Below, piece after piece: positions 17,577 through 27,300 of a stretch of 64,000 nucleotides of DNA. The notes beneath the pieces are model-generated. The model searched no databases, was not told where the DNA came from, and was given only the letters and a program-made list of their open reading frames with translations. This stretch comes from Candidatus Saccharimonadota bacterium. GTDB lineage: Bacteria > Patescibacteriota > Saccharimonadia > Saccharimonadales > Saccharimonadaceae. Both the position numbers and the translations under genes were made by a program. The stretch lies in contig JAFVBG010000002.1 of NCBI GenBank assembly GCA_017480095.1, positions 129,728-193,727 of the forward strand, given 5' to 3'. Positions within the stretch are counted from its first letter, which is position 1. The number at the start of each line of letters is the position of its first letter.

Positions 17577-19628
17577 ATGGTAGAGAAAAACAATAGCAAA
17601 ATCAAACTAATTGCCATCGTGGCGACTATAGTTCTTGCGATAGTCGGTATTCTGATGACGACCGAAGATACACAAATCAACTTTGAAGCTGCCTATAATA
17701 TACCGGCGTTTAATTCTCTTGCCGAATTGCCAACTACTGGCTATGGTCAATGGGCAGTTGCAGTCGATAACAATATCGTGGCCACATCGGAACCTTCAGC
17801 ACCTCTCCCAGCCACTCCTACCGCCAGCACGGCCAAAATGATTCTTGCGCTCGCCGTAATGCAAGCTAAACCTTTCAATTTCGGGGAAAAAGGCGAAGCT
17901 ATCACGATTTCCTCAGAGTATTTTAACCGTTATCTCTGGCATGTTGCAAATGGTGGCTCTGTCTCAGCCGTGGCACTAGGGGAAGAAATTAGCGAATACG
18001 ATGCCCTGGCCTCTGTGATGCTCCCCTCTAGCAACAACATGGCAGACACGCTGGCAATCTGGGCGTTTGGCTCGCTTGATGCTTATCGAGATTATGCTAC
18101 TGATATGCTCTCAAAATGGGGGCTTGCCAATACCAAAATCGGTAACGATGCGAGCGGGTTTAGCGAAACTACGACTAGTACTGCTGCTGATCTGGCCTTG
18201 ATTGGACAGAAAGTACTGGAAAATCCAGTCTTGGCGGAGATTGTGGGCTCGAAAAATCATAGCGTGCCAGTAGCTGGCGAGTTAAGAAATTCTAATCAGC
18301 TTCTCGGAGAATTGGGGATTGTCGGCGTGAAGACTGGGTGGATTGGCGATGCCTCTGGCTATCAGCTTGTCTCTGGATACCGCATCCCAGATGAATTATC
18401 TGCCGACGACCACATTGCTACACTTGCCCTACTTGGTGCGCCAACGCGTGCGAGTTCTTTTAGTGATTCTCACAGGTTGGTTTCTGCCCTCCAGGAGCTT
18501 TTGGTAGATAAAGTGCTAGTCAAACAAAACGACACGGTCGGCTATATCGACTCCTGGTGGACTGGACGAGTACCAGTTTCCGCAAAGACTACGCTCAAGG
18601 CACTAGGCTGGGAGGGGATGGAGAAATCGGTTGATTTTGAAACGAATCTAAGCGAGCAAACTGTTGGTGGGGAACAGCCGCTAGGTAAAATGCGCGTTCG
18701 TCTTGCCACGCGGAGCTACGAAACCGAGCTAATTTCGGACCAAATCCAGACCGCACCGTCTCTCTGGCAGAGATTTTTGCATCTTTTCGGCTGGAAGGCT
18801 TCCACCCCTGTTCAGCCTGTGGAAAAACCTGTGGAAAACTCTGAAAACATCTCGGAACAAGCTCCTGAAGCGGCTACGGAAGATCAAATTGAGAAGGCGG
18901 ACGAAAAGATCGCTGAAAAATCTGAGCAGGAAGAAAAGACCCAGAGTTCGCAACAGAACGCTATTGCCGAAGGTGGCAACTGTACGACCAGTTTTGGCCC
19001 GCTCATGTTGATTAACCCAAACTTCACCGTATCGACCAGCTTCATCGCGACTCGCAAGACACAGCTGATTAGCGTCTCAAAAACCTACGGGATACCAGAA
19101 TATAACTCTAATAACGGCGACAATCTACTTGATGCGGAGGCGGCGACGCATTTAAACGAAATGTTAAAAGCTTATGCTGAGGCTTATCCAGGACATTCCA
19201 TGGGAACTCGCTCATGTTTTCGACAGAAAGGCACGAATTGTGGCAGACTTTGCGCGGCGACGGGAACTTCCGACCACCATACAGGCTACACTTGTGACCT
19301 AATCGACAATGCCTATGGTACGACTTTGGATACAGATTATTATAGTAGCCACATCGAGTGGCAATGGTTGAAACAAAATTCCTACAAATATGGCTTTATT
19401 GACCGTTTCCCAGCGGCGTGGGCGGGTGGCTCGATGACCGAACCGCTGAACGTTGATGCGAACGGTAGCACTGGGCTTTTTGAAACTTGGCACTATCGGT
19501 ATGTTGGCATTACCGCCGCCACCGAAATTGCGACTGGCAAATATAATAATGGAGCTTATGATTCTCTAGAACATTACTTGCTGGCAACTGGACGAGTAAA
19601 AAGTCTGAAGCCAGCGAGTTGCAAGTGA
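17577..19628 (+). CDS. Two-domain DD-carboxypeptidase (S11 serine plus M15 VanY-like zinc domain)
   Basis: A 683-residue membrane-anchored protein (one TM at about residues 9-27). The first half is a DacA-type D-Ala-D-Ala carboxypeptidase: STAK (S84 and K87), SSNN near residue 145 and VKTGWIGD near residue 258 supply the SxxK, SxN and KTG motifs. A Glu/Gln-rich linker (about 400-465) leads to a VanY-like M15B domain with SDHHTGYTCD (near 565) and ETWHYRYVG (near 636), the zinc-binding residues. Each domain alone trims the terminal D-Ala of peptidoglycan stems. Both look complete, so a bifunctional enzyme is likely. Confidence 0.9.
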   Translation: MVEKNNSKIKLIAIVATIVLAIVGILMTTEDTQINFEAAYNIPAFNSLAELPTTGYGQWAVAVDNNIVATSEPSAPLPATPTASTAKMILALAVMQAKPFNFGEKGEAITISSEYFNRYLWHVANGGSVSAVALGEEISEYDALASVMLPSSNNMADTLAIWAFGSLDAYRDYATDMLSKWGLANTKIGNDASGFSETTTSTAADLALIGQKVLENPVLAEIVGSKNHSVPVAGELRNSNQLLGELGIVGVKTGWIGDASGYQLVSGYRIPDELSADDHIATLALLGAPTRASSFSDSHRLVSALQELLVDKVLVKQNDTVGYIDSWWTGRVPVSAKTTLKALGWEGMEKSVDFETNLSEQTVGGEQPLGKMRVRLATRSYETELISDQIQTAPSLWQRFLHLFGWKASTPVQPVEKPVENSENISEQAPEAATEDQIEKADEKIAEKSEQEEKTQSSQQNAIAEGGNCTTSFGPLMLINPNFTVSTSFIATRKTQLISVSKTYGIPEYNSNNGDNLLDAEAATHLNEMLKAYAEAYPGHSMGTRSCFRQKGTNCGRLCAATGTSDHHTGYTCDLIDNAYGTTLDTDYYSSHIEWQWLKQNSYKYGFIDRFPAAWAGGSMTEPLNVDANGSTGLFETWHYRYVGITAATEIATGKYNNGAYDSLEHYLLATGRVKSLKPASCK

Positions 19629-19645
19629 GAATATATTTTGAGCAA

Positions 19646-19680
19646 TAAAAAAGCGGCACCTGGGGGGACAGGTAGCCGCT
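19646..19680 (-). terminator. Terminator of the tRNA-fMet transcript
   Basis: Stem AGCGGC(A)CCTG against CAGG(T)AGCCGCT with a UCCCCC loop in the RNA, followed by six U (plus-strand A run 19647-19652). Strong intrinsic terminator. Confidence 0.9.
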
Positions 19681-19790
19681 GAAGTGGTCTCCTGGTCGGA
19701 GCGGAATCCGGTCATCGGAGAAACCAAATGGGACCTCGAAACGCAGGGGGGACTGCGCATAAACTTCAAGGGCCCAAGCTGGGCTCTCTT
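19646..19790 (-). ncRNA. Unidentified structured RNA downstream of tRNA-fMet
   Basis: Between the tRNA CCA end and a strong terminator lie about 110 bases with no ORF but regular folding. Predicted stems (plus-strand positions) are 772-776/780-784, 742-746/753-757 (with an outer stem 734-740/765-771), 686-692/717-725 with an inner hairpin, and the terminator 652-662/669-680, all +19000. Both the 742 hairpin and the terminator hairpin have the identical RNA loop UCCCCC closed by G-C. No separate promoter is seen, so it is probably processed from the tRNA transcript. I could not match it to 6S, SRP, tmRNA or RNase P RNA. Confidence 0.6.
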
Positions 19791-19791
19791 A

Positions 19792-19868
19792 TGGTTGCGG
19801 GGGTTGGATTTGAACCAACGACCTTTTGGTTATGAGCCAAACGAGCTACCAGGCTGCTCTACCCCGCG
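19792..19868 (-). tRNA. Initiator tRNA-fMet (CAU)
   Basis: A 77-base cloverleaf with encoded CCA. It has the initiator hallmark of an unpaired C1/A72 and otherwise follows bacterial tRNA-fMet closely, with anticodon CAU in loop CTCATAA. The anticodon stem is TTTGG/CCAAA: pairs 30:40 and 31:39 are G-C, but 29:41 is U-A, so the usual run of three G-C pairs is reduced to two. Own promoter upstream. Confidence 0.95.
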
Positions 19869-19889
19869 ATACTGTTAAAATACCTACTT

Positions 19890-19918
19890 AATATATCACG
19901 GGGAACGGAAAAAGTCAA
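19890..19918 (-). promoter_or_regulatory. Promoter of tRNA-fMet
   Basis: On the minus strand TTGACT (19918-19913), a 17-bp spacer and TATATT (19895-19890), about 21 bases upstream of the mature tRNA 5' end. Confidence 0.8.
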
Positions 19919-19933
19919 CCCCTATGAGCGGGA

Positions 19934-21235
19934 TTAGAGGTTGCCCTTGTTGTCGCAATTTTCAAAGTCAGAGGCACTGTCCTTTTTGGTTCTACATTCG
20001 TTCGTCACCCAGAAGGCCTTGTTGATGTCTTTTTGATCAGTGCCTGCCATCCAGACAGCATATTCTGGATAAGGGAAGCCTGTATCTACTAGCTCAATAC
20101 GAGCCTCAACTCGGCGATAGATGTCGTTGGCGCGACCGGTAGAGTCAACTTGAGCCTGGACCCCCACGAACGGTGCAATTTTATCAGAGCCGATACCGTC
20201 GTTGGAAAGCCCCGTAGCGCCTTCGCAGTTGGCTTTTTTACACATCGTCACAGAGAACTCCGTGCCAGAATCATTGGCATACGGCAGAGCGAGGCGGAGG
20301 AAGAAAGTGCTCGGATTGCGCGTGGTCGGGTAAGAATCTGCGGCATTCCCCGCTGGTACTGGGAGATTAATGACCGCGGTACACATAAACGCCGCGTTTG
20401 TACAACTCACGTCAAAAGGCGCATTGTAATCTTTATCCGCGATAGCGAGGACGTCAGCCTTACTGATGATTCTTACGTTCTGAGCCGTACTGGAACTATA
20501 GCTAGCAGGGCGAAGGAAGAGACTGGCAAAGTCAAGCATATTTCCACTCTTGGCAGAGATAGTGCCGAGATTGAAGCTGTTTGCAGTCTGGAAGACGTCC
20601 GCCGTAAGAGCCGGGATGAGGTTTTGATTTTTCGGTGGGAGGTTACTAAAGGCGGTTTTGTTGGTCATGTCTTGCGGGTGCCACATGATTTTTAGCGCCT
20701 GGACTTGACCGTAGTCACCGGTATTGGTGCGAAGTGGGACGACAATCGTACGGTTCGTGGAGTCGAGAGTACCACGATAATCCGTCAGTTCTTCAGAGAT
20801 TTTGACACAAGTATAAGCTTGCAGCATACTGGCGGAGTTATTGGAGTCGGAGATGTTTGTAGATTCTTGAATCACAACGGATTCATTGGTGATTGCCCGG
20901 CCAAGAGCCGTAGCTACCGTATCACAGTTACCACTAGCGATATTCGCCTGCATATCAGCGACGAAAGCACAATCCCCCGTGGTAGAGTTCTTATCCACGC
21001 AGTTGTGGTATTTCATCAAGGCAACTTTTGCATCTTCGATACCAGCCAGAGCTGAATCGTAGGCCGAAGTACTGAGATCGTCGTTGACTGTGTTCGTGAC
21101 ATCAGAAGTCATAATACGGATAAAGCTGATGGTGATAATACTCAGAATAAGTGTTGTAAAAATTACAACATATATTGCGGCTGCACCTTGCTTTGTTCCC
21201 TGTTTTTGTCTAGATGACCTAATCAAACTTTTCAT
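19934..21235 (-). CDS. PilX-like minor pilin, locus 1
   Basis: A 433-residue protein with a basic N-terminus and a hydrophobic helix (KQGAAAIYVVIFTTLILSIITISFIR is split here as residues about 17-42), followed by SAYDSALAGIEDAKVAL. This is the pattern of the PilX N-terminal domain, where a short basic leader precedes the pilin helix. The rest is a large beta-rich extracellular region with several Cys. It is the last gene of an eight-gene operon and is paralogous to 34587-35915. A TGTTGTAA/TTACAACA palindrome lies in the codons for VVIFTT. A GAGGAG site precedes the ATG. Confidence 0.78.
   Translation of the reverse strand: MKSLIRSSRQKQGTKQGAAAIYVVIFTTLILSIITISFIRIMTSDVTNTVNDDLSTSAYDSALAGIEDAKVALMKYHNCVDKNSTTGDCAFVADMQANIASGNCDTVATALGRAITNESVVIQESTNISDSNNSASMLQAYTCVKISEELTDYRGTLDSTNRTIVVPLRTNTGDYGQVQALKIMWHPQDMTNKTAFSNLPPKNQNLIPALTADVFQTANSFNLGTISAKSGNMLDFASLFLRPASYSSSTAQNVRIISKADVLAIADKDYNAPFDVSCTNAAFMCTAVINLPVPAGNAADSYPTTRNPSTFFLRLALPYANDSGTEFSVTMCKKANCEGATGLSNDGIGSDKIAPFVGVQAQVDSTGRANDIYRRVEARIELVDTGFPYPEYAVWMAGTDQKDINKAFWVTNECRTKKDSASDFENCDNKGNL
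21152..21170. repeat. TGTTGTAA...TTACAACA palindrome inside locus 1 PilX-like gene
   Basis: Perfect 8-bp arms with an AAA centre. It lies in coding sequence for VVIFTT and is identical to 35802-35820 in the paralogue. Confidence 0.6.
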
Positions 21236-21280
21236 GCTTATCTCCTCATATTATACATTAGAACGATGTTTTTTGAAACC

Positions 21281-22180
21281 CTAAGACTTTCCCGACGCAC
21301 GCACCGCAAAATTAAACTTGTTGATGGCACAGTAAGCAAAACCAGTATTGAGATTATCTGGCGCGTCTTTGCAAGTATTGGAGCTGGTCTGGATGTTGAC
21401 CGAGCCAGAAATCGTGCCGAGTGTGAAGGAGCCAGCATAGAGTGCGTGGGCGGTTAGATCCTGATAGTTGATAGCGTGAACATGAAAATCATAGACCGCA
21501 AGCTGGGTCTCGGAGCTGGCGCTCATGAGCTCACGCTTAGTATTAAAGACTTCGTTTGGAACAGTAATGCTTCTGTCCGGCGATATGCTCGCAGTCGCAT
21601 ACGAGGCTGGATAGCTACCAGGACTGCCATTCCAAGCATTAGAGCAAATCTCACGGTTGGAATCATTAAAGCGCAGTAGGCGATAATCCTGCACAGTTGT
21701 ACCGCTCGCACTGATTATGCTCTGTTTATAGTCCGTAAAGCCCTCTCTGGTCGATGAATGATAATAAGTGCCGTCCGTATTCAAAACGTAACCGCTATTC
21801 CAGACGTAAGAATACGAGCCTGTGCAGAAGAAACCGTAAGCTGGCGCAGTGATAGTCTCGTTAGAGGCTGGGATATAAACCGTGGTATTGACCTGGCCAT
21901 ACACCAGATTCCCCCAGTTTGAGCGGCATCGGCTCCGATCCGTAGTATTGGCGAGTGCATTACAATCTGGATAAGAGTTGGACGAGTCGGAAATCGTGCG
22001 CGTGAGCTCGTCGATTAGCTCAAGGCCGGCATTGTTGACCGAACGCAGGGTCAAACCCTTCTGGTAGATTGAAATTGAATAGACAATCAAAGTCGCAACG
22101 GCAATCAGCAGAAAAGCGACATAGCCAATCGAGATGGAGAGTTCTGCAATAGTAAAACCTTTTTTAGTCTGAATACTCAT
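21281..22180 (-). CDS. PilW-like prepilin, locus 1
   Basis: The 299-residue protein begins MSIQTKKGFTIAELSI, a type III/IV prepilin site: basic leader, Gly, Phe, and Glu at +5, followed by a hydrophobic helix of about 20 residues. Prepilin peptidase would cut after Gly. The remaining extracellular part has several Cys and Tyr/Ser-rich stretches. It overlaps the upstream prepilin by 4 bp (ATGA). The paralogue is 35899-36825, with the shared region KGLTLRSVNNAG against KGLSLKAVNTAG. Confidence 0.8.
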   Translation of the reverse strand: MSIQTKKGFTIAELSISIGYVAFLLIAVATLIVYSISIYQKGLTLRSVNNAGLELIDELTRTISDSSNSYPDCNALANTTDRSRCRSNWGNLVYGQVNTTVYIPASNETITAPAYGFFCTGSYSYVWNSGYVLNTDGTYYHSSTREGFTDYKQSIISASGTTVQDYRLLRFNDSNREICSNAWNGSPGSYPASYATASISPDRSITVPNEVFNTKRELMSASSETQLAVYDFHVHAINYQDLTAHALYAGSFTLGTISGSVNIQTSSNTCKDAPDNLNTGFAYCAINKFNFAVRASGKS

Positions 22181-22932
22181 CGAATTTTCTCCTGAAGCTC
22201 TGGATTATAGAGTCTAATAATAGTGCCGATAGTAGAAGGGTGGTCTGAGCCTGGCGCATACCAACAACTATAAATATGGAAATCGTAATATTCTGGTTGA
22301 TTATTCAACATATTTGACATGGCGGCCGATTTGCGCGCGATTACCCAGATACCCTCGGCTGCGCCGACATAAAGCTTGCCACTCTCATCATAATAATCCC
22401 TGTCCGATGAGTCCGAAGTGCCATCCCAAGCTGTATTACTAGCAGTATAGACCACGCGCGGATAAAGTGTTGCCTCACGAAATTTATTATTTGTCGCTTC
22501 AACCACAGTATTTGTTCCGCCAGTTGGGCTGAGATTTCGTAAATTTAGCACAAAGGCTTTATGATTTACAAGGTAGTTGCCATTATACCAGTTGCCACAT
22601 CTCCCTACTGCTAAATCTTGGATACTATCGTCATGATTAATGGCTCGACCTACAATTCTATTCCATAAGTCTTTGTAAGAATTGCTCCCTGTGCGCCCAT
22701 ATTCGCGCTCGGAGAGAAAAGCGTTATGGATGTAGCGCAAACCATCTGCCTGAGCGGCAATTTCGATGCGCGCTTGAGATAGTTCAAGCGCTGATTCGCC
22801 CTGCTGGAGGCCGATGTTCATCGTGATAATGGTAAAAATAGCCACTACCGAATAAGCCGTAATCGCAAAAAGTACCTCGATCATAGTGTCGCCTGGACGA
22901 AATTGCTTTTTATCTCTTAGTTGTTGTAACAT
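22177..22932 (-). CDS. PilV-like prepilin, locus 1
   Basis: A 251-residue protein with leader MLQQLRDKKQFRPG and cleavage context GDTMIEVLFAI, i.e. Gly, Asp in place of Phe, and Glu at +5. The conserved helix continues to NIGLQQGESAL. It probably forms a minor pilin with the neighbouring prepilins. It is paralogous to 36827-37588 (shared GDTMIEV and, near the C-terminus, TIGTIIRLYNPEL). Confidence 0.8.
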   Translation of the reverse strand: MLQQLRDKKQFRPGDTMIEVLFAITAYSVVAIFTIITMNIGLQQGESALELSQARIEIAAQADGLRYIHNAFLSEREYGRTGSNSYKDLWNRIVGRAINHDDSIQDLAVGRCGNWYNGNYLVNHKAFVLNLRNLSPTGGTNTVVEATNNKFREATLYPRVVYTASNTAWDGTSDSSDRDYYDESGKLYVGAAEGIWVIARKSAAMSNMLNNQPEYYDFHIYSCWYAPGSDHPSTIGTIIRLYNPELQEKIR

Positions 22933-23837
22933 CGGTTCTCCGTTGCATCATCTGCTACCACCACGATAATATCACCAGAGTTCCTGGCATCCGAGACTAA
23001 GCGAATATTACGGCGCCTCTGCCCTCCTCGGTCGTCAGAATCAACACAGAAGTTGACTTCTTGCGCCGAGTATCCACCACTCGTTATGCTATTAGTCAAT
23101 CTAGCGACCGAACCGTTGACTCCGAATAAGTTTCCTGCAACACTACCACTTGCCGCGGTGCCAGCAGAAGACAAAGTCCGAGACAGGTTAATCCCGTCTG
23201 CACTATATGTATTGTTGAGGTAGGTATGCACCACGCCAGACAGCGGAGAGCGGACGATGAGCAACGCGCCGGTGAAGCGACTGCCCGTGGTGTCTTCAAT
23301 CCAAGCATCCCAGTCTAGGGTGACAGAATATGACGAGGCGGAGAGTGAATACGGACTGGCCGCATTCGCACGGCTGAGCATCACGACACCGGCCTGCACT
23401 TCAGCCACGGCAGATAAATCGTCGGTGGCGGAGATGGGATGGCGATTGTCCACGATGTTTCCGATTACATCGTAAACATGAATCGCCTTTGAGTTGGTTT
23501 GGTCTTCTCCAAAGGTAACTAGTTTACCATAGACGGCGCAATCCGAGCGTCCAGAGCCAGATAGACCAGATGCCCCTAAATTGCGCGATGCAATCATGGC
23601 GGCATCCATAGTACAATAGTCACGCACTGTGGTCGTGGCCGAGCGGCTGGCGATTTGCACATCTTCTACCTCGTTATAAACTCGACGCAGGAAAGATGCA
23701 AAGTTTTGGACAGAGGAAGAAAAACGTTGGCTGGCGATGTTATTATGTGTATTGGCGATGACGCCGACAAACATCAGAGCTGCCACTGCCAAGAACAGCA
23801 TGACTTCTATAATCGTAAATCCGCGCTTACTCTTCAT
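22917..23837 (-). CDS. GspH/FimT-like prepilin, locus 1
   Basis: From ATG 23837 the protein begins MKSKRGFTIIEVMLFLAV, a canonical prepilin site with a six-residue leader; an in-frame ATG at 23864 would add nine residues and a deeper overlap with the upstream gene. The protein of about 306 residues continues with a beta-rich domain. FASFLRRVYNEVED after the helix and the C-terminal FCVDSDDRGGQRRRNIRL recur in the paralogue 37579-38517. In related systems this class forms part of the initiating minor pilin complex. Confidence 0.8.
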   Translation of the reverse strand: MKSKRGFTIIEVMLFLAVAALMFVGVIANTHNNIASQRFSSSVQNFASFLRRVYNEVEDVQIASRSATTTVRDYCTMDAAMIASRNLGASGLSGSGRSDCAVYGKLVTFGEDQTNSKAIHVYDVIGNIVDNRHPISATDDLSAVAEVQAGVVMLSRANAASPYSLSASSYSVTLDWDAWIEDTTGSRFTGALLIVRSPLSGVVHTYLNNTYSADGINLSRTLSSAGTAASGSVAGNLFGVNGSVARLTNSITSGGYSAQEVNFCVDSDDRGGQRRRNIRLVSDARNSGDIIVVVADDATENRCYNN

Positions 23838-24378
23838 CTTCGCCCTCGCAGTTTTCTGGCTCATACATCAGCTCGTCGTAAAGCCCCTGATAATAGCTGA
23901 CTTTCTCGGTGTCGCCTAGTTTTTTATAGACCTTGAGATAGAACTCTAGGACAGCTTGATATTCGCGGTCGGTCGGAGCGTAGTTTTCGGCCTCCGTCGC
24001 AAACTTCGCGGCGCGTTCATAATCTTGCACACCATAGTAATATTCCGCCGCCGCCATCTGATAGAAATGATACCCGGCAATGTTGTTAGTATTGCTCTCT
24101 AGGGCAGCATTGATTTTGCGCGCCAGCTTCTGATCGCCACCGTGCGCGAAATTATACTCTTTGACCTCAGTATAAAGCGCGCGATAAGAAGCATAAGGGT
24201 CTTCGGCGGTACCTTCGGGTAGTGGCGTATTCCAGAGTTTGGGGATAAAGATAATGCCCAAAGTAACCACTAATACTATACCAAGAGCGATGAGAATTGG
24301 ACGCCAGAAGCCCATATCGCGCCAGATTACTTTGCGACGCTGCTTAGCCTGGGCTGGAAGTTTCTTCGTTCCAGCCAT
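23827..24378 (-). CDS. Membrane-anchored TPR-like protein, locus 1 (third of three)
   Basis: A 183-residue protein with a basic N-terminus, one TM segment (about 29-46) and an extracytoplasmic helical region. YHFYQMAAAEYYYGVQDY, then ERAAKFATEAENYAP looks like degenerate TPR repeats. No enzyme motif is seen. It sits between the giant adhesin and the prepilins and could help assemble or scaffold them. The start is 2 bp from the adhesin stop. Confidence 0.6.
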   Translation of the reverse strand: MAGTKKLPAQAKQRRKVIWRDMGFWRPILIALGIVLVVTLGIIFIPKLWNTPLPEGTAEDPYASYRALYTEVKEYNFAHGGDQKLARKINAALESNTNNIAGYHFYQMAAAEYYYGVQDYERAAKFATEAENYAPTDREYQAVLEFYLKVYKKLGDTEKVSYYQGLYDELMYEPENCEGEDEE

Positions 24379-24380
24379 AT

Positions 24381-27300
24381 TTAATACCTCGGCGCAAGCT
24401 CGCGGCTATAGGTGGTCGTAGCTTGAGTAAAGCGGTTGAGCTGGGAGTAGGCCCAAAGGTAAACATCTGGGCGAAGGTTGAAGATTTCGGCTGGAGTGGC
24501 AGAACCATCATCGGCAAGGTTCTGCGCTGGGAGATTGCTATTGTTGAACTTCGCTCCGCCCTGGAGCGCGCCAGCGGTGCGGTCGAGAGAGAGTTCATTC
24601 GCAATGACTGGGCCGTTAATCATCAAGGTTCTCTTGCATTTATTGGCGGCATTGGTATCGGTGGCACTGATTTCCACGTTACAGGTGTCAACTTTACCAT
24701 AACTACTGACGGAAGTACCCGCAGTATTGGCGGCGATTAGCCAAGCGTCAACCTGGGTGACATTCTCAGCAATGGTGATATTATTCGCGATGATGATGAC
24801 TTGCGGAATATCACTGATATTGGAGATGTTTTGGGTGTTGCGCTGATTCATGACGAGGGTGTTTGGATTGGAAGCACAAGTGCCAGTGCCGATACAGATA
24901 TTGCCGTTAATGGTCACATTGCCATTGACACGGATGACGTGAGTGCCGGAGCTAATAGTAGTCGTGTTGATAGTTGCGCCACCAGATAGCTCGTAGTAGT
25001 AGGCATTAGAATTACCAGTACTGCCACCTAACTGCTTATCCGCCCCATAAGTTGGAAAGCTATTATTAACTGGAGTGCCAGTATAGCGAGAAAGAATCTT
25101 TTGCAACATATTCCCAGGCGAGACACCCGTAACGTTGGAGTGACCGAGGTCGTCGTTGTTTGAGTTGGAAATCGTCTGAATACCACGAGCATTATAGTAT
25201 TGCGAGTAGTTGCGGGTGGTAGCATAACCCATAGCGGCGCCAGAGGCGAAGTTATAGACACTACCGTTGGCTGTGACACCATATTCATCCCAAGAGCCAA
25301 AGACAACCTTATTGGCGGCGGCAGATGGGTTGAGTGCCCAGTTTGGAGCCTTATTAGAAACGGACGTATAGACACCAGCCTCAGTATAGAGACCGCCGTT
25401 CCAGACCTGGAAGTTAGCCTTTTTAGCAATCGTGCGACAAGAGGCATCTGAGAGCGCCCAGACAGCGTCATCAAAGTGGCTCATGCCACTACCCTGCCCA
25501 TCGGTAGAGTTGAAGGTAGTGCCAGAGGTCGGAGCAGACCACTTACCATGCGAACCGCCAGGATACGCGCCCACCGCCACGCAGTAGAGCGAGCCAACTT
25601 CTACACTATTGTCATCTGGGACGGTAGCCGTCTGCCAAGTGTTCTGGTCTAGCACCACGGCGCCGCGTGGATTACCGTCTTTATTCAAGGTGTCATTCGT
25701 GGTAGAGGCGGCAAACTCCTTGCAGTTGGCGCTGGTGCGGCCAAAGGCGGCGCAGAGGTCGGTGCCGTTCCAGTTGGCGGCGACTTTGCCCGTGAAGCTA
25801 GCCTTCTCCGATGGGGATACGATGAACTGAATAGCTTGGAACTTGGTGCCGTTCTCTAAGGTATAGGTCGCATAAGATTCGTTTGGATCGACGGCGGCAT
25901 TGATGCGTGGGTTGACCTTGGCGTCGAAGTTGAACTGGATATCTTCGCCGAGATAGACAGTAGAAGCACTGGAGATACGGGAGGAAGTGGTGATGTAATA
26001 ATTGTATGGTACAAGAACTTCTGCCGTTTTCGTTACGTCGGTAGCTACTGGAGTAGTGACTCCAGCCTGGGCAGTCTTGTTATTCGTAGTAGTGTATTTA
26101 ACTTTGTTCGTCTGGACTTGGAAATTGTCTCGGATGTTGACATTGAACCGACAGCCACCACCGGAGGAAGCGCCGTTGTCTTTATTCACTGTATAAATAC
26201 CCTCGGAAGGAACTTTATAAGCGTTGACGTTGACTAGGACGCCAGTTTCGGTGTCTTGTGGCCATTTATTACGAATCTCGTTATCGCAATAGCTACAAGC
26301 AGCAATATTATCTTTATCCTCGTCGGTGTTGCGATTATTCCTCGAAGTCCCGCCTGGACAGTGATGCCAGCGGCAGATGTTTTGAGAATAGTTATAGGAG
26401 TAACCATCTACCACGCCAGTCCCACCACCATAGACTGTATCACCATAGCCAGTAGTCTTAGAACAGGCATAGCGGTGGCGATAGCAGGTGAAAGCGTTTG
26501 GTCTCTCCACGTATCTTGCATCTGTACTGCCTGGAGCAGGGCCGTCAAACCAGGTATCACCAGTACAGTGATAATAATTATAGACGCATGTCTCCCAGCT
26601 TAGATACCTGCCTGGGAAGCCTTCGTGTAGGCCGTCGCAGTTGAAATTGTAACGGCATTCAGAACCGTGGAGATGATCGCCACTATTTGAACAGTAATAG
26701 TAATGGAACTCCCATTCAACCGAGTTTGCACTTTCATACTCTCTAACATAACAACCATAATATTCTTTCGCTATACTGTCCCAGCACCCCTCGTCATCCC
26801 ATTCATAATCATAGCAACTACGATTACCCCAACCAGAACCGTAATTTGGACAATAAGTGTACCAGTCCCACTGTTCATCTGCGGCACGAGAAGAATAGTT
26901 TGCACTGTCATACCCAGTGGCGATTGGAGAGGTAGTATTCTTATCGGAGTCCATGTAGGTAGTTCCTACCATGGTGGTAATTTCGTCCTTCGTCGCGGCG
27001 TTTTCGGTCCAGGTATCCTTACACTTGGAAGGGTCGGTAGCACACTTGTAGTCCACCCAACCAGCTTTATACTGGCTGTTATTGTAGTCATTGAAGCTGA
27101 CCGGATCGATATTATAAATCGACTTCGTACTCTCTTTCTTCGGTGGACCAGCGGTATCTTGCGAACCGGTGCGGTCTTTATCCCAGTCGCCAGCGTTGAC
27201 GCTCTTAGCGTCGTTCTTATGATCTACGCCCTCAAAATCTTTATACTGGCCATTATCACGAGAATCGTATTCTTTCCATGGGGCAGTCTCCGCATGGTAA

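Noticed and set aside
19646-19790. Identifying the RNA after tRNA-fMet as SRP, tmRNA or RNase P RNA
   Set aside because: It is too short for tmRNA and RNase P and lacks the SRP loop signature.
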